This document shows, one piece after another, positions 11,500 through 23,400 of a DNA stretch of 64,000 nucleotides. Position numbers and translations under genes: made by a program. Below the pieces are notes generated by a model. The model ran no database searches. It worked only from the letters and a program-made list of their open reading frames with translations, and was not told the origin of the DNA. This stretch comes from Ancistrus triradiatus (lineage: Eukaryota > Chordata > Actinopteri > Siluriformes > Loricariidae). The DNA is taken from contig JAJAGP010000232.1 of NCBI GenBank assembly GCA_025084515.1, positions 372,001 to 436,000 on the forward strand, read 5' to 3'. The first letter of the stretch is position 1. The number at the start of each line of letters is the position of its first letter.

Positions 11500-12735
11500 G
11501 CAGTTGATAGCAAGGGGTTGGTAGTAGTGCCCTCATCAGTTTTTGGAAAAGGAAGACAAAACATCTACAGCTACCTGTTCTATGGGCAGATCAATCTGTA
11601 GCAATAGCAGTGATCTACAAGTAATCTACCAGTTCTTTCTGAGCCATGCATATGTCATAGCAGTGAACCAGCAGCTAAACTTCACTCACTGGGCACTGGA
11701 GCATGTTTATGATGCTGATGTGTCTGACTCCACTGGACCATGTACAGCCTGGAGCATGTTGTTGTACAGCCCCTATGGTATGAGCAACATCCACAGCTTC
11801 TGCTCTGAGGTGGTTTTCTCCCAGCAGTGACAGAGCAACCATTCTCACTCCCAGAGGCAATCCAACTGTGAGCAGGAGGCCTTCATGGTTATGCTGGGCA
11901 GTGTCACCACTGACTGTTCTGGCCACAAGCCCTCTCTGAGCCATTGCTGCAGCAGCATGAGTTCCTCATCTACCTCCTGTGTCTGGTGAAGCTTGTGTGA
12001 TGGATGAAAGATACACCATAAAGGTAGGGCTTAAAATGCCTGAGCAAAGACTCCATGTGTGTGTTAGTAGTTGTGTTCAAGTTTGGATTGCTGCCTGCTA
12101 AAATAAAGAGTAACTCACTCTATACCATATTGCATCTGAGACAGCATGGCTTCAATGCCCACATTACTGACATTGGTATCTAGGTATCTAGGAACAGAGC
12201 ACCAGGCACTGGAAGCACAAGGACTTCACTGGCGATCTATTTATCTGTGTTTTTTTTTCCACTTTTAGCACAAATATCTGTTGTTCATATGGCTAGGGGT
12301 GTGCAAGTAAAAGTAAAAATGGCAGTTGCCCTCAACATAAGTCTAGCTGTGTTTCTCACAATCTCTCTTAAATGTACTCTTACATTTTTTCAAAATGCAA
12401 TACACTTAGCAACCTAGCCAATATGCAGTGACAGGAGTTTTAAATCTCAGAGGCTATTATACTATTATTCTGTGTCTTCCTGAAGATATTGAGGAAAGTA
12501 AGCAGTATTACAGTAAGTTGCATTAAGCCTCAGAAAACATCCTATGGCATGCCTATGGGGTGTCCTCACTACTATGGTAACACTGCTTACCCTCACTGTC
12601 ATCTGTTTGCCCCTCTGCCATATGGACTATTCATTCCCACACTGACAGTCTGTGCAAGAGCTTCCGCCCCAAGGCCATCACCTTAATGAATCAGACTTCC
12701 AGCAATCTTCTGTATCTGTCAGCTATTATACAGCC
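11500..12735. other. No gene recognised
   Basis: Moderately GC-rich sequence near 11540-12000 has open frames on both strands but no motif I can name. It could be further gypsy debris, since it lies on the pol side of the integrase scrap. Confidence 0.4.
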
Positions 12736-12737
12736 CT

Positions 12738-12891
12738 CAGACAGTGATAGCTCAGTGCTTTAGGCTTTGGATTATTAAACGAAAGATTGGTAGCTCAAAT
12801 CTGGATTCTGCCAAGTGTCACAGTTGGGTTCTTGAGCAAAGCCTTCAACTGCTGAGCTCAACTGTAAGTCACACTAATTTATGAAAGAAGG
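12738..12891 (+). repeat. tRNA-derived SINE fragment
   Basis: It has a TAGCTCAGTG A-box-like block and an AGCTCAAATC B-box-like block. These are followed by 'ctgccaagtgtcacagttgg' and 'ttcttgagcaaagcc', as in common fish tRNA SINEs. It is cut off by the Tc1 element at 12894. Confidence 0.6.
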
Positions 12892-12893
12892 TA

Positions 12894-14474
12894 CAGTGGG
12901 GAAAAAAAATATATAGTCAGCCACTGATTGTGTAAGTTCTCCGATTTACAAAGATGAGAGAGGTCTGTAATTTTCATCATAGGTACACTTCAACTAAGAG
13001 ACAAAATGAGAAAAAAAATCCAGTCAATCACATTGTAGGATTTTTAAAGAATTTAATTGTAAATCATGGTGGAAAATAAGTATTTGGTCAATAAATTTGG
13101 TTCAACGCCATACTTTGTAACATAACCTTTGTTGGCAATGACAGAGGTCAAACGTTTCCTGTAAGTCTTCACCAGTTTGGCACACACTGTAGCTGGTATT
13201 TTGGCCCATTCCTCCATGCAGATCTCCTCTAGACCAGTGATGATTTGGGGCAACACGGACTTTCAACTCCCTCCACACATTTTCTATGGGGTTGAGGTTT
13301 GGAGACTGGCTAGGCCACTCCAGGATCTTGAAATGCTTTTTACGGAGCCACTCCTTCGTTGCCCAAGTAGTGTGTTTGGGATCATTGTCATGCTGGAAGA
13401 CCCAGCCACGTTCCATCTTCAATACTGTCACTGATGGAAGGAGGTTTTGGCTTAAAATCTCACGATACATGGCCCCGTTCATTCTTCCCTTAACACGGAT
13501 CAGTCGTCCTGTCCCCTATGCAGAAAAACCAGCCCCAAAGCATGATGTTTCACCCCATCCCCATGCTTCACAGTAGGTATGGCGCAACTCAGCATTCTTC
13601 TTTCTTCCTCCAAACACGGCGAGTTTACCAAAAAGTTCTATTTTGGTTTCATCTGACCATGTGATATTCTCCCAATCCTCTTCTGGATCATCCATATGCT
13701 CTCTGGCAAACTTCAGACGGGCCTGGACATGTACTGGCTTAAGCAGGGGGACACGCCTGGCACTGCAGGATCTGAGTCCCTCTCGGCATAGTGTATTACT
13801 GATGGTAGCCTTGTTACTTTGGTCCCAGCTCTCAGCAGGTCATTCATCAGGTCCCTCCGTGTAGTTCTGGGATTTTTGCTCACCATTCTCATGATCATTT
13901 TGACCCCACGGGATGAGATCTTGCATGGCTCCCTAGATCGAGGGAGATTATCAATGGTCTTGTATGCCTTCCATTTTCTTACAATTACCCCCACAGTTGA
14001 TTTATTCAGACCAACCTGCTTGCCTATTGTAGATTCACTCTTCCCAGCCTGGTGCAGGTCTACAATTTTCATCCTGGTGTCCTTCGACAGCTCTTTGGTC
14101 TTGGCCATGGTTGAGTTTGGAGTCTGAATGTTTGAGTCTGTGGACAGGTGTCTTTTATACAGATAACGAGGTCAAACAGGTGCCATTAATACAGGTAATG
14201 GGTGGAGGAGAGAAGAGCTTCTTAAAGAAGAAGTTAGAGGTCTGTGAAAGCCAGAAACCTTGCTTCTTTGTGGGTGACCAAATACTTATTTTTCACCATG
14301 ATTATAGAAATTAAAATCTTTTAAAAATCCTACAGTGTGACTTCCTGGAATTTTTTTCTCATTTTGTCTCTTAGTTGAAGTGTACGTATGATGAAAGTTA
14401 CAAACCTCTCTCATCTTTCTAAGTGGGAGAACTTGCACAATCAGTGACTGACTAAATACTTTTTTGCCCCACTG
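12894..14474 (-). mobile_element. Full-length Tc1-like transposon, family III
   Basis: This 1581-bp element is flanked by TA (12892-12893 and 14475-14476). Its termini are CAGTGGGGAAAAAAAATA at the left and the complement of CAGTGGGGCAAAAAAGTA at the right. The inner repeats 'gatgagagaggtctgtaa' and 'ttcatcataggtacacttc' also have a mirrored, diverged counterpart at the right end. The - strand transposase is present in several frames. Confidence 0.92.
13053..14108 (-). pseudogene. Tc1 transposase pseudogene (family III)
   Basis: Translation would start at 14108 with MAKTKELSKDTRMKIVDLHQ. The paired helix-turn-helix DNA-binding region follows (GKSESTIGKQVGLNKSTVG, VRKWKAYKT). Frameshifts come before the W-S-DETKIELFG block. 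The C-terminal parts are in two frames: FQHDNDPKHT and PIENVWRELK at 13102-13482, then KIPATVCAKLVKTYRKRL at 13053-13256. All three catalytic positions can be found, but not in one frame. Confidence 0.85.
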
Positions 14475-14476
14475 TA

Positions 14477-15610
14477 AGTCCATCACCAGGGGAAGAATCT
14501 TACAGTTGTGTATTTCTGTGTATCGCTGTATTGTAAAATACTTGCATATTCTGATCTAAAAAACGAAGAAAAAAAAAAAACTACTGAGAATTATGTACTG
14601 TGGACATAATCGCTGGAAGTTTGCGCTGAAGGTATAGTTGAAAAATACCTGTAACTGTAAAAATATAGAAGTTTGTGCTTGGATATTGTATTTGTCTATA
14701 GCAATTAACTTTTTTATAATGTTATGTCCTTGACAAACCAGCAAAACAAGTCAAACTAGCAAAACAGAATAAAAACTTCTCAAATCCGAATAAAAACTTC
14801 TCAAATCCATTCTCTTTATAAATTCTGTATACTGACAGACAGATTACCAATGGTGAATAAACAATGAGACATGGCCCCAGCACCCCCTACTCAAAATAAG
14901 TTCCCATGGTTATGACTGTGGGTGCAGCAGAGGATTATGTACTGTTGATAGCTCAGTCTTAGGCTATGTTTTCTATTGCTTATAATCCAGTTAAGCCAAA
15001 AAACAACTCAGTTATGTTGAGATCTGAGTCCTGGAGCAGGGATTCTATAATCAGTGGCTTCTTTGTTTAATATGACTTTAGCTTCCCAGAAGTGTATTTG
15101 TGGTCAGTGTTTTGATGTAGAACAAATGTATTCCCAATCAAATGTTTTCAGAGAGTATTTAATGATGCATGCTTTAAGCACTGTATGAATGGTGAAGCTT
15201 TTGTTATTCTGGTCAGGAACATTTTTTCAAAGAACGGAAACATTATGTCAGTGACCTTGACTGGCATTCTTTCCAGGTCATAGGATAGGCTCCAGACCCC
15301 CTACATCTAGGATAAGTATGGTAAAAAATATGTCAGTCACAAGCTTGGAAAAACATTTTTTGGAAGGATACAGTGGTATGCTGGTTCTTGCAAGAATGTA
15401 AGCATTAAAATTGCTTTCAAACCACTTAGTGAGGATGAGGAAGGAGTGACACTGAGGACTACAAATTGTCTCATGACCTACACACTTGATCCAGAACTAT
15501 CCACACTTCTACTAGCAACTGCCAGAAACTATATGCACTATATATCATCAACACATCCAGCCTGGTTCCATCTTACCTCAAAATCTTTTCTTTAGTACCT
15601 CCCAAATGTT
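14477..15610. other. No gene recognised; small repeats only
   Basis: A 21-base unit beginning gaataaaaacttctc is duplicated exactly in tandem (14767-14787 and 14788-14808). A short fish repeat motif 'ggataggctccagacccc' lies near 15282. Nothing else was recognised. Confidence 0.5.
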
Positions 15611-15614
15611 GTTC

Positions 15615-16390
15615 CTATCATGGAGCAGCTTGCAGCTCTAGGAGGGGTGATCAAGGAGTTGTGCTCCAAGCTGCCATGTCTGATTCCCTCCCAGTCACCA
15701 CCCCACCAGAGGACTCCCAGGTGGCCACCCCGGAGAGATATGGGGGAGAGCCTGAGCACTGCAGAAACTTCCTACTACAATGCTAGCTGGTGTTTGATGA
15801 GCTCGCCACCCATGACCCTCCCGCCTGCCTATCCAACCTGTATAAGCTGAGTATTCATGTTGACACTCGGCTAAGGCAAAGGGCGAGAGAGTGAGGGTCC
15901 CACCTGCAGCTCATCCACCACCCCATGGGCGAACCAAAATGGCTGCTATTGCCCTTCTATTATCTACTGCCGATGCTTCTGCTGCTGAGCCCATGGAGCT
16001 CAGGGGAGCCAGGCCCCAGGTCTTTAATGTTCCTCCCCTCCCGGCCTCTCCCTTCCCGCTCTGATCAGCCAAGAGAGGAGACCAGGTACCCAGCTGTCCG
16101 TTTTATGGACTCAGGTGCAGCCGGGAATTTCATAGACGATGGTCTTGTGTGACAGTTTGGGCTACAGCTCAAGACCCTTGTCCTTGTGGGCTATCGACAG
16201 GCAGGCCCTGGGAAATGCAATAGTCTCCAATCAGACCCTGCCTAGCAACTTACAGGTGGGTCTGCACACCGAAAAGCTCCTACTTCTGGTTACCCATGTG
16301 CCCTACCTGCAAGTAGGGCTGCGCTTTCCCTGGTTACAGCCCACAACCTGCAAATTGACTGGGAGACCCGGTCTGGGAGACCCAGTCAAA
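15615..16390 (+). pseudogene. Ty3/gypsy gag-protease fragment
   Basis: The + strand reads a gag N-terminal part (MEQLAALGGVIKELCSKL, then PPHQRTPRWPP), in shifted frames. Protease follows at about 16090-16380. The motif MDSGAAGNFIDDGLV contains the aspartyl protease D-S-G active site, followed by HTEKL and PWLQPT. In intact elements Gag packages the RNA and the protease matures the polyprotein. A stop at 16150 and frameshifts break it, and reverse transcriptase is absent. It is a 0.8 kb truncated relic in the ptn intron, opposite in orientation to the integrase scrap at 11.2 kb. Confidence 0.8.
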
Positions 16391-16544
16391 TATATATATT
16401 ATATATATTAATACAATCACCTTCACACCCTCTTTTGGCTCCATTAGCTGGGCTTTCCACATGGCCCAGCTAACTGCACTTCACAAACTCCCGGTTCACA
16501 CAGTGAACTATAATAGTTCCTGTCCAAAATCCTGAAACATGCCA

Positions 16545-16985
16545 TTTTCATATAGCTATCCTCCCTCTTCAAGAAAACAATCTACTTGATACCAACCACA
16601 GAGCTTATTATACTTATTGTTCCAGGTCTGTCTGCTGCATTTAACACTATGAATCATCAGATTCTCACCTACACTCCTAACTTTGGCACTGAGGGCCATG
16701 CTCTTGCCTGGTTTTCCTAATTCCTGGTTCAATACTGATTCTGTTCCTCAGAGATCAGTAGTTGGTCCACTAATGTCTTCCCTGTACACTGAATCACTGG
16801 GATTAACGGTTAGACATCATGACTTCTACTATAATTCCTATGCAATGATACTCAACTCTACTTCTTGTTCCCTCCATCCACCTCCAAGGTTCACAATAGG
16901 TATCTGATTGCCTTTCTGACATCTGTTCCTGGATGGACATACTGTACATCATCTGAATTTCAAAATACTGAACAGATCTAACATC
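16545..16985 (+). pseudogene. L2-like LINE reverse transcriptase fragment
   Basis: With frameshifts the + strand reads 'LSAAFNTMNHQIL', 'FGTEGHALAWF', 'SVPQRSVVGPLMSSLYTESL' and 'YYNSYAMILNST'. These correspond to DLSAAFDTVDH, GVPQGSVLGPLLFSLY and YADD-region blocks of fish L2/Rex-type non-LTR elements. The catalytic YADD is decayed (YAMI). Confidence 0.7.
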
Positions 16986-16989
16986 GGAC

Positions 16990-18240
16990 GAGCAGAGACG
17001 AGAGTTAGAGTTTAAGAGCTGAAGTCTCTCATTCCTTTGAAAGCTTGGTTGATGTGTTTAGAGACTTTTCATGTTTGTGTGTATGACCTTCCGCTACTTA
17101 TTTATAACAGTCTGCAAAAGTGTGCCTGTCTTATTGTAAATTGTACTCCTTTGTTTGTCCCCCCAGTAACTGTATATTGACTCTAACATATGACTATATG
17201 AACTGGCTCACATTCATTCGTTGAGTCTTTGTTTCTTCTGGCTGATCTTCCATGATGTTTGTAATACTGTCTAACAATGCATTTTTGGCTTCCATCAAAC
17301 TAAAGTATCTGGTCCATCAAAACATCCTCTTAAGTGTTACAGCTTTCTCCTAGGCAGGATTGTAACTGTACATACTGTATTTTTCAATAATTAACGTGAA
17401 TTTCCATTAAAAAGGTTTAGCATGTGTATACCATTTTAAGTTTCAGACCCAGTGGCATTAGGGATACTGTGTAGATGGTAGTCTTTTGCTTCTGCCATTT
17501 TGCATTTCACAGTCACACAGCAGCTGTAAATAGAACATGTATATATTAAACTGCATATTTCTTACCTTAAAAACACACATTATTAATTTTTTTATCACCA
17601 GAGAGAGTAGTAACTTTAGGCTTTTGCAGAGGATGTTGCATGAGGATAATTGGCTTATAAATACTAACGCGATGGGATTCACAGATTGAGACTGGGATAG
17701 ATTGGGATTCAATCCGAGTCTACAGGATTCTTATCAGAATTTGTTGGAGGTATTACACACTATTATGTACATAGTCACAGGTGACTATTTTTTGTCCAGT
17801 GAGTATATATTGTGGAGTCTTGCTTCCGTAAATGTCAAATATTTATCAAAATGTTAGAAAATATTAACATATTTCCTTTCTTAATGCTAACTATTATCTC
17901 TAAGCCAATTTTAACCCAAATCAATATGGGAAACATAATTTTGTGCAGCAATATGTGAAGAACAGGGCACAGTATATCATTTTTATTTAATGAAGGCCTG
18001 TCAAATGATGAGAGAGCCTTAGGCCTTGCTACAGAAACTGCTAACATATGTCATTATCATGGGAAAACAGTGTTTGTTTTGTCATTATAACGACACAAAT
18101 GATTAAAGATCAGGAGAAAACAATATGTTATCTTGAGGTTTGGAGACAATTATCTAGGGTTCTCAAGATGTCATGCGTGCAATCATTGTAGATACAGAAC
18201 AGACACAGGCGAATGTAAGTGCACATGTGATAGATTTATT
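16990..18240. other. No gene recognised
   Basis: AT-rich sequence, perhaps including an untranslated 3' part of the LINE scrap just before it. No coding or repeat feature is supported. Confidence 0.4.
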
Positions 18241-19224
18241 TAATTAACGAGACACAGTGATATAGACAGAAGACAAATAATAATAAACTCTAAAATCACA
18301 TGCACAGACCCTTGTCCAAGCATGCACATATGGAAGCCAAACATAACCATATACACAGAAGCAGAGAAATTTGCACATAACACAAACACACATGGCACAA
18401 TAACAACAATAACGGGCACAAAAGGCATGAAAAGTGAATTGGCAACATGGGGGACACAGTGTCAATGACTTGCCCCGTGGGGAGTGTGGGAGCAAGAGGG
18501 CCCATATGGTGGGCTCCCTCGTGGGAAGGGCTAATGTCCAAACTTGGTGGCTCCTTTGGGGTGGTCCACAGGAGTGGAGGTGTAACATGGTATCTAGGAT
18601 AGAATACACTAATGTGGCCAACAGGAGCAGTGTGACCAGGAATAGGCATCCTGGGTAATTTGGACGCAGATTCAAGGTCCACAGGTGATGATTCTTTAGC
18701 TGCAGAACCTGCATGAGATGAGCTGCAGGAGTCACAGGTGATGAGTCAGGGGCAGCTGGAGATGAAGAATATGCGGGTGAAGAAGTAGGATCCCTGAATG
18801 AAAAACTTGTAACCACAGATAAAAAAAACTTGAGGCCACAGTCATTGGACTTGGAGCCTAAAAACGAAGAACTTGGAGCCTCAGGTGAAGACTCTGGAAC
18901 TGTGGGGTCCAGCAACTGACTGTGACGCTAAAGCCAACTGGCTGAAACGCTAAATGCTCTTTCCCAGAGCATGAGAACCATCTGAGACTGGACCATGGTC
19001 ATGTAGGCTCTATAGGAATTCCACAAAATGATCTGCTCAGGCCCTGTTTCCTCTGTGGGGTCCAAGCAGAACGAGGAGGGTGGCAGAGGCTTTGGACAAT
19101 GCTGCAGTAGTGGGCATGAGATCAGGCTCAGTGCAAGTGGATGCTGGAACAGAAAAGACACAAATGGGCACAAGCTCTGGTGAGGTGACAGCAAGTCCAA
19201 TGAGCTGGTGGGTGTTGACACATA
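18240..19224 (-). other. Unassigned segment with a 223-codon open frame
   Basis: A - strand frame at 18244-18915 is open for 223 codons. Its translation is Ser/Pro-rich at the start and Cys/Tyr/Val-rich at the end (from ACA-rich DNA), with no domain I recognise. The surrounding sequence is a loose series of 'ttggagcctcaggtgaagac'-type phrases, as found in untranslated parts of retroelements. I do not call it a gene. Confidence 0.3.
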
Positions 19225-19420
19225 GGACTGTGGCAACATAGGTTAGCGTATTTGACTATGGACCAGAAGGTCCAGGGTTCAAATCCCACCTCTGCCACTT
19301 CTGAGTCTTGAGCAAGACCCTTAACTCACAATTGCTTGGATTGTAAGATTGTATCAGATGTATGTTGCTCTTGACTATGTAAGTTGCTAAATGACTAACT
19401 GCAAATGTAGAACATCAGAG
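19225..19420 (+). repeat. tRNA-derived SINE, family A
   Basis: The head 'ggactgtggcaacatagg' is followed by 'ccagaaggtccagggttc' with a B-box-like GGTTCAAATCC. Then come 'ttgagcaagacccttaac' and 'caattgcttggattgtaag'. The same blocks occur reversed at 42861 and 55590. The tail is decayed. Confidence 0.75.
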
Positions 19421-20277
19421 AAATGGTAGAAGCAAGCACAGCTAGGACTGAGAGAAGCAGCTGAATAAAGACTATGAACATGAAGTGCAGACAAGCAGCA
19501 GTGCCATTGATGTCTGACATGTTAAATAGAACAAGGCCCCAATAGTGTCATGGAGTGCACTATGGAGGGAGACCATGTCAAATGGCATGTCCTCTTCAGG
19601 GTGCCACGACATGACACAAAGAAACAAAGCTATTATGTCTGACTGATGATATAAATAAACTGAGATAATAAGAAAGCAAATTAATCAGAGGAAAATAGAT
19701 ATGAAAGCATGTGCAACTCTATGTTTTCACATATAATTCATTTGTAAATTAACCTAAATTGTTTTGTTTTAAGTGAATCTGAAAGCAAATCAACAGTAAG
19801 TGACTTCAGTTCTTTTTTGATCATGTTGTAAGCAAATTTTAAATGGCTCAGTTCTCTTTCTTGTTCCCTTTAGCGCTGATGAGATCGCAGATAGCTTGTT
19901 CACACCAGAACTTTAGAACTCAGACTCCAGCTGTGTTACACTGAATTATGGGAAATGTATTCTTCTTTGCATGTTGCTGTTGTTTGGTCCTTCCATTTTT
20001 CAAAGCAAACGAGAAAAGAGAAAAAAATGTGAAATACCAAAACTCTTGGAAAACCCTCCACAAAAATGAAGGAGGAATAACATTCACCATAATCTTTTGC
20101 ATATCAAAACATGTTACATGAAGAAGAAAGATTTTACAAAGACATTTCGTATGAGTTTTTTTTTCAGCAAAGTCCCTTCAAGGATCTGAATGCTAATAAC
20201 TATTGATCTTAAATGTAATATGTTAAATATCTATCTGAATTTAAAAAAATATATAGTATCATTAGCTCTATCAAAAT
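19421..20277. other. No gene recognised
   Basis: Nothing recognisable was found apart from A-rich patches. Confidence 0.45.
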
Positions 20278-20592
20278 CATTCATTCATTTATTTACTTTC
20301 TTATCCGCTTAATCCTGGACAGGGTTGCGAGAGAGCCAAGGCAGGAACAACCCTAGACAAGGCATCAATCAATTGTAGGGCACATACAGTCACGCACTCA
20401 TACACACACTTTTACACTAGGGGCAATTTAGAGACACCAATTAACCTAACACATGTCTTTGGACTGTGGGGGGAAACTGCCACACTGACATGGGGCAGAC
20501 ATGCATTTTCCACACAAAAAGGGCCCAGACGACTCCAGCAGGGATTGAACCCAGGATCTTCTCACTGTGAGACGACAGTGCTACAAACTGAC
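20278..20592 (-). repeat. tRNA-like SINE, family B
   Basis: This copy is nearly complete: 'tcttatccgcttaatcctgg', 'caggaacaaccctagaca', 'agagacaccaattaacctaa', 'catgtctttggactgtggg', and 'gaacccaggatcttctcac' near the head. It is only 450 bp from the next copy, with a further tail scrap at 20835-20935. Confidence 0.85.
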
Positions 20593-21039
20593 GTCAAGTC
20601 TAAAGATTAATAAAAGGGAAAACTATATCAATCTATAATAACACATAACTCAGTAATCCGTTAATTAAGAATATTGTCACTGTTACTACTGAAAAGTTCA
20701 TGTAGACATCCACTTAGAGTTCACAAACACTTCTTGCAACTTTGTTATTTTATAGCTTGTTGTCCTCAGTGTTATGCTTGCAAATTGCAAATTTAACAAC
20801 ACTTAATAAGGGAAAGAAATTTATTCTCATTTAAACCCAGTTCTTACCTGGTCAGGGTTGCAGGGGCTCCAGTGTTTGTCCTCTGACAACAGAGGGTGCA
20901 GGCATTGTGTGCCCTAAACAGGATGTCAGTCAATCTAAGTGTTGTACTTGCAATATATGTGAGGTTTGTTTTGGAATGAACTTCCTCAATGACCCTTATT
21001 CCTTCTGTCTATAACCTATGATCAAAACATTTTCATTAT

Positions 21040-21370
21040 TTTTCATTCATTCACTTTCCCTTCCACTTGATCCTGGGGGAGAGCCAGTGCCAAGTTGGAG
21101 GTACAGGGCACAAGGCAAGAACAAACCTAAAGTGCCAATTCATTGTAGGGCACACACACACTCACACACTTATACATTCACACTAGGGCCACTTTATTGT
21201 AATCCATTAACATAATTAATATCTTTGGACTTTGGGAAGAAGCCGGAGCACCCAGAGTAAACGCACACAGACACGAGGAGGACATGCAGGCTCCACACAG
21301 AAAAGACTCAGGGATTGAACCCAGGACCTTCTTACTGTGAGGTGACAGTGCTACCCACTGAGCCACCCAA
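21040..21370 (-). repeat. tRNA-like SINE, family B
   Basis: It has the same block order as the copy at 20278, ending with the reversed head 'ctacccactgagccaccc'. Its B-box-like 'gggattgaacccaggacc' is well kept. Confidence 0.85.
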
Positions 21371-21544
21371 GACATCTTTGGTTAATTTAACTCATGTTTG
21401 TTTTATGCCATTTTTGTAAATACTATTGAACCATGTTATCCAAATGTAACACATTCTGAAAAAATAAGATTTAGCTAGCAAATATTTTGATATATTCCAT
21501 TACCTATTAGATTAAAATTCCTTTCTTGTTCCAGAGGTTTCAAA

Positions 21545-21694
21545 GTCTTGTGTTTTTGGTTCATTGCTTTCTCTCCCAGGTTGTGAAAAGCCATTGTGCT
21601 TATTCTGGCCTGGGAGTTTTACCCTCCATTTACATCAGGTAAAGTTACAACTTTGTAAATAACTGTTGAGGACACTTATAGCAATTTAATTTGA
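21545..21694 (+). repeat. Diverged 150-bp repeat, copy 1 (upstream of ptn last exon)
   Basis: It matches 23401-23548 in the same orientation. Shared strings include 'gtttttggttcatt', 'ccaggttg', 'tgtgcttattc', 'actttgtaaata' and 'ctgttgagga'. Both copies also share a closing 'agcaattt-atttga'. It lies 635 bp before the terminal coding exon. Confidence 0.7.
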
Positions 21695-22329
21695 TAAAAT
21701 AGTAAACATTTTCCCTTATTTCCATTGTCAATTAGTATAGCAGGCTGTGGAGTATTGGACATATGTCCATTACTACACACTCATTTAATTTCTCTGGTTG
21801 AATTTGCAAGTTATAGTATTAAGGTACTGCATGCGTTGGATAATAGGGGAATTCATATAATATCCTTAATCTAAGCTATCCAGTAAAGATTTTGAGGCTT
21901 CATATTCTCAATAACCATTCTCAGAGTTGGACCAGGAATTCTGTTAAGTTCCTTTGTGATGTTTTTTAAACTTTCAGTTTAAAGACAAGTCGAAACTTGC
22001 AAAAGATTAGGAACAGAGAAGGACGATAAAGGTGTTGATTAGGTATAATATAAAGCAGACCCAACAAGTGTCTAATCTTGTTTTTAATTAATCAGTACAA
22101 CATGCTTTCTAAGTCTCCTACATTATTTCTCTCTCACATTGAAAGAACGAGGCGAGTCCAGCTCCCTTTTAGGCATCTGCTTCCACCTAGGGTTTGAAGG
22201 ATTAAATTCTTAAAGCAATCCAACACTGGGGAAGCCACAGCAGTGTCCTCTTTTTCTGCCCTGTCACTCATGTGAGCCAGAATCTCATTGTGTTTCTGTT
22301 GACTGATGCAGTGCTGTGTGTCCCTACAG

Positions 22330-22367
22330 ACTCACGGAAGAAGAAAGAGCAAGCCCTGTTGGACTAG
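22330..22367 (+). CDS. ptn: Pleiotrophin, terminal coding exon
   Basis: The acceptor CCCTACAG (AG at 22328-22329) is followed by a phase 1 frame. Joined to the G at 3022, it reads D-SRKKKEQALLD and stops at TAG (22365-22367). Known pleiotrophins end in a lysine-rich tail that closes with -LD, written by a short last exon, so position, phase and content all fit. The tail after the final cysteine is GKTKRLDSRKKKEQALLD, 18 residues. This is shorter and less basic than the mammalian tail of about 27. The tail contributes to heparin/chondroitin-sulphate and receptor binding. The exon is too short to be found by open-frame length, and confirmation needs a transcript. Confidence 0.85.
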
Positions 22368-22910
22368 AAGTGAAGTGAAGAGAACATTCCCTCCTCCGCC
22401 CCTTGTATTTCTGTGCTTTCAGACGGTGGAGACAGATGTAGCAGTAGTAGCACACATATGGAGGGAGAGGAAAGAAATTAATCTGTGTTTTCCTTGTTCC
22501 TGGCTAGATTTTTTTGCTTCTTGTAGTTTGTAGGTTTTATCCTCTTGAATTCTAAGTATATAGCAATGAGTAAAACAGAACTAAACATGTATTCAAATGC
22601 ATAGCTTCTTGATAGCAATATACCGAAGTACTCCTTAACATCTAAACTGAAGTGACATTAAAATTTAAACCATTTGGTACTTGGTGACCTATTTGGTGAA
22701 AATAGCGTGTGATGCTTGATTTTTGTAGTACTCCCACAATATACTGTATTATTCCAAGTGATACACATATGTAGCTGCTGTCTGGCAGCTACGTAAACAA
22801 TAAAGATTTGCTTGCAATTCATAATTGATTCAGCTCTCTGTAGTGTGGTGAAGGTAATTAATGAAGGTAATGAACCTTTAATGCAATGAAACGCCATACA
22901 AAATAAAACA
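22368..22910 (+). other. ptn: Probable ptn 3' untranslated region
   Basis: The sequence after the stop codon has no repeat insertion. AATAAA hexamers occur at 22799-22804, 22902-22907 and 23138-23143, which would give 3' UTRs of roughly 0.45-0.8 kb. The end chosen here is an inference. Confidence 0.5.
22902..22907 (+). terminator. Candidate ptn polyadenylation signal
   Basis: An AATAAA hexamer 535 bases after the ptn stop. Alternatives are at 22799 and 23138; the choice cannot be settled from sequence alone. Confidence 0.4.
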
Positions 22911-23400
22911 ACACATTTGAACTTAATATTGTATATTTATTCGATATAGTTATTTTCCAAAAGAGTATGTCACAATATATATTGTGAAAGTATGTCATAT
23001 TACAGATTCATTTCTGATTTTTGAACATCCAGATTTCTCCGTCTTCCATTTCCCCAAAGAAATTGGTACCTTTAGAATTGTACAAAGTAGAAGTCAGATA
23101 CTCTAGATAGTATTGGGAAAGTGACATTCAAATGAATAATAAACATGTATTTACACATTAACTCTGCCCAATCACATAAGATCTTCATGATATTATACAG
23201 TGGGAAGCTGTGAGTGGTTAACAAATGACTTCTCTACCAGATGAAAGTCACAACTCACAATAACAGGAAAGCACAATGGGGATCTACACACCTCAGCATC
23301 AGAAGAATTTTATGTACATCAGACACAGGAAGTGCATTTCCACATATCGGCTTCCACTTAAACTAGTTTCTCATCTGATCTAGAGCAGTTGCTGCTCTCT

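Larger units (their letters stand above)
3023..22329 (+). other. ptn: Last intron of ptn, 19.3 kb
   Basis: This intron starts GTAATT and ends CCCTACAG, and both flanking exons are phase 1. It is filled with transposon, SINE and LINE debris on both strands, listed separately. No other host exon was recognised in it. Its limits follow from joining the two ptn coding pieces, so they depend on that pairing. Confidence 0.8.

Noticed and set aside
19225..19300. Possible tRNA gene
   Set aside because: It has A/B-box-like motifs but the SINE body follows and no cloverleaf with a clear anticodon stem can be drawn; it is a SINE head.
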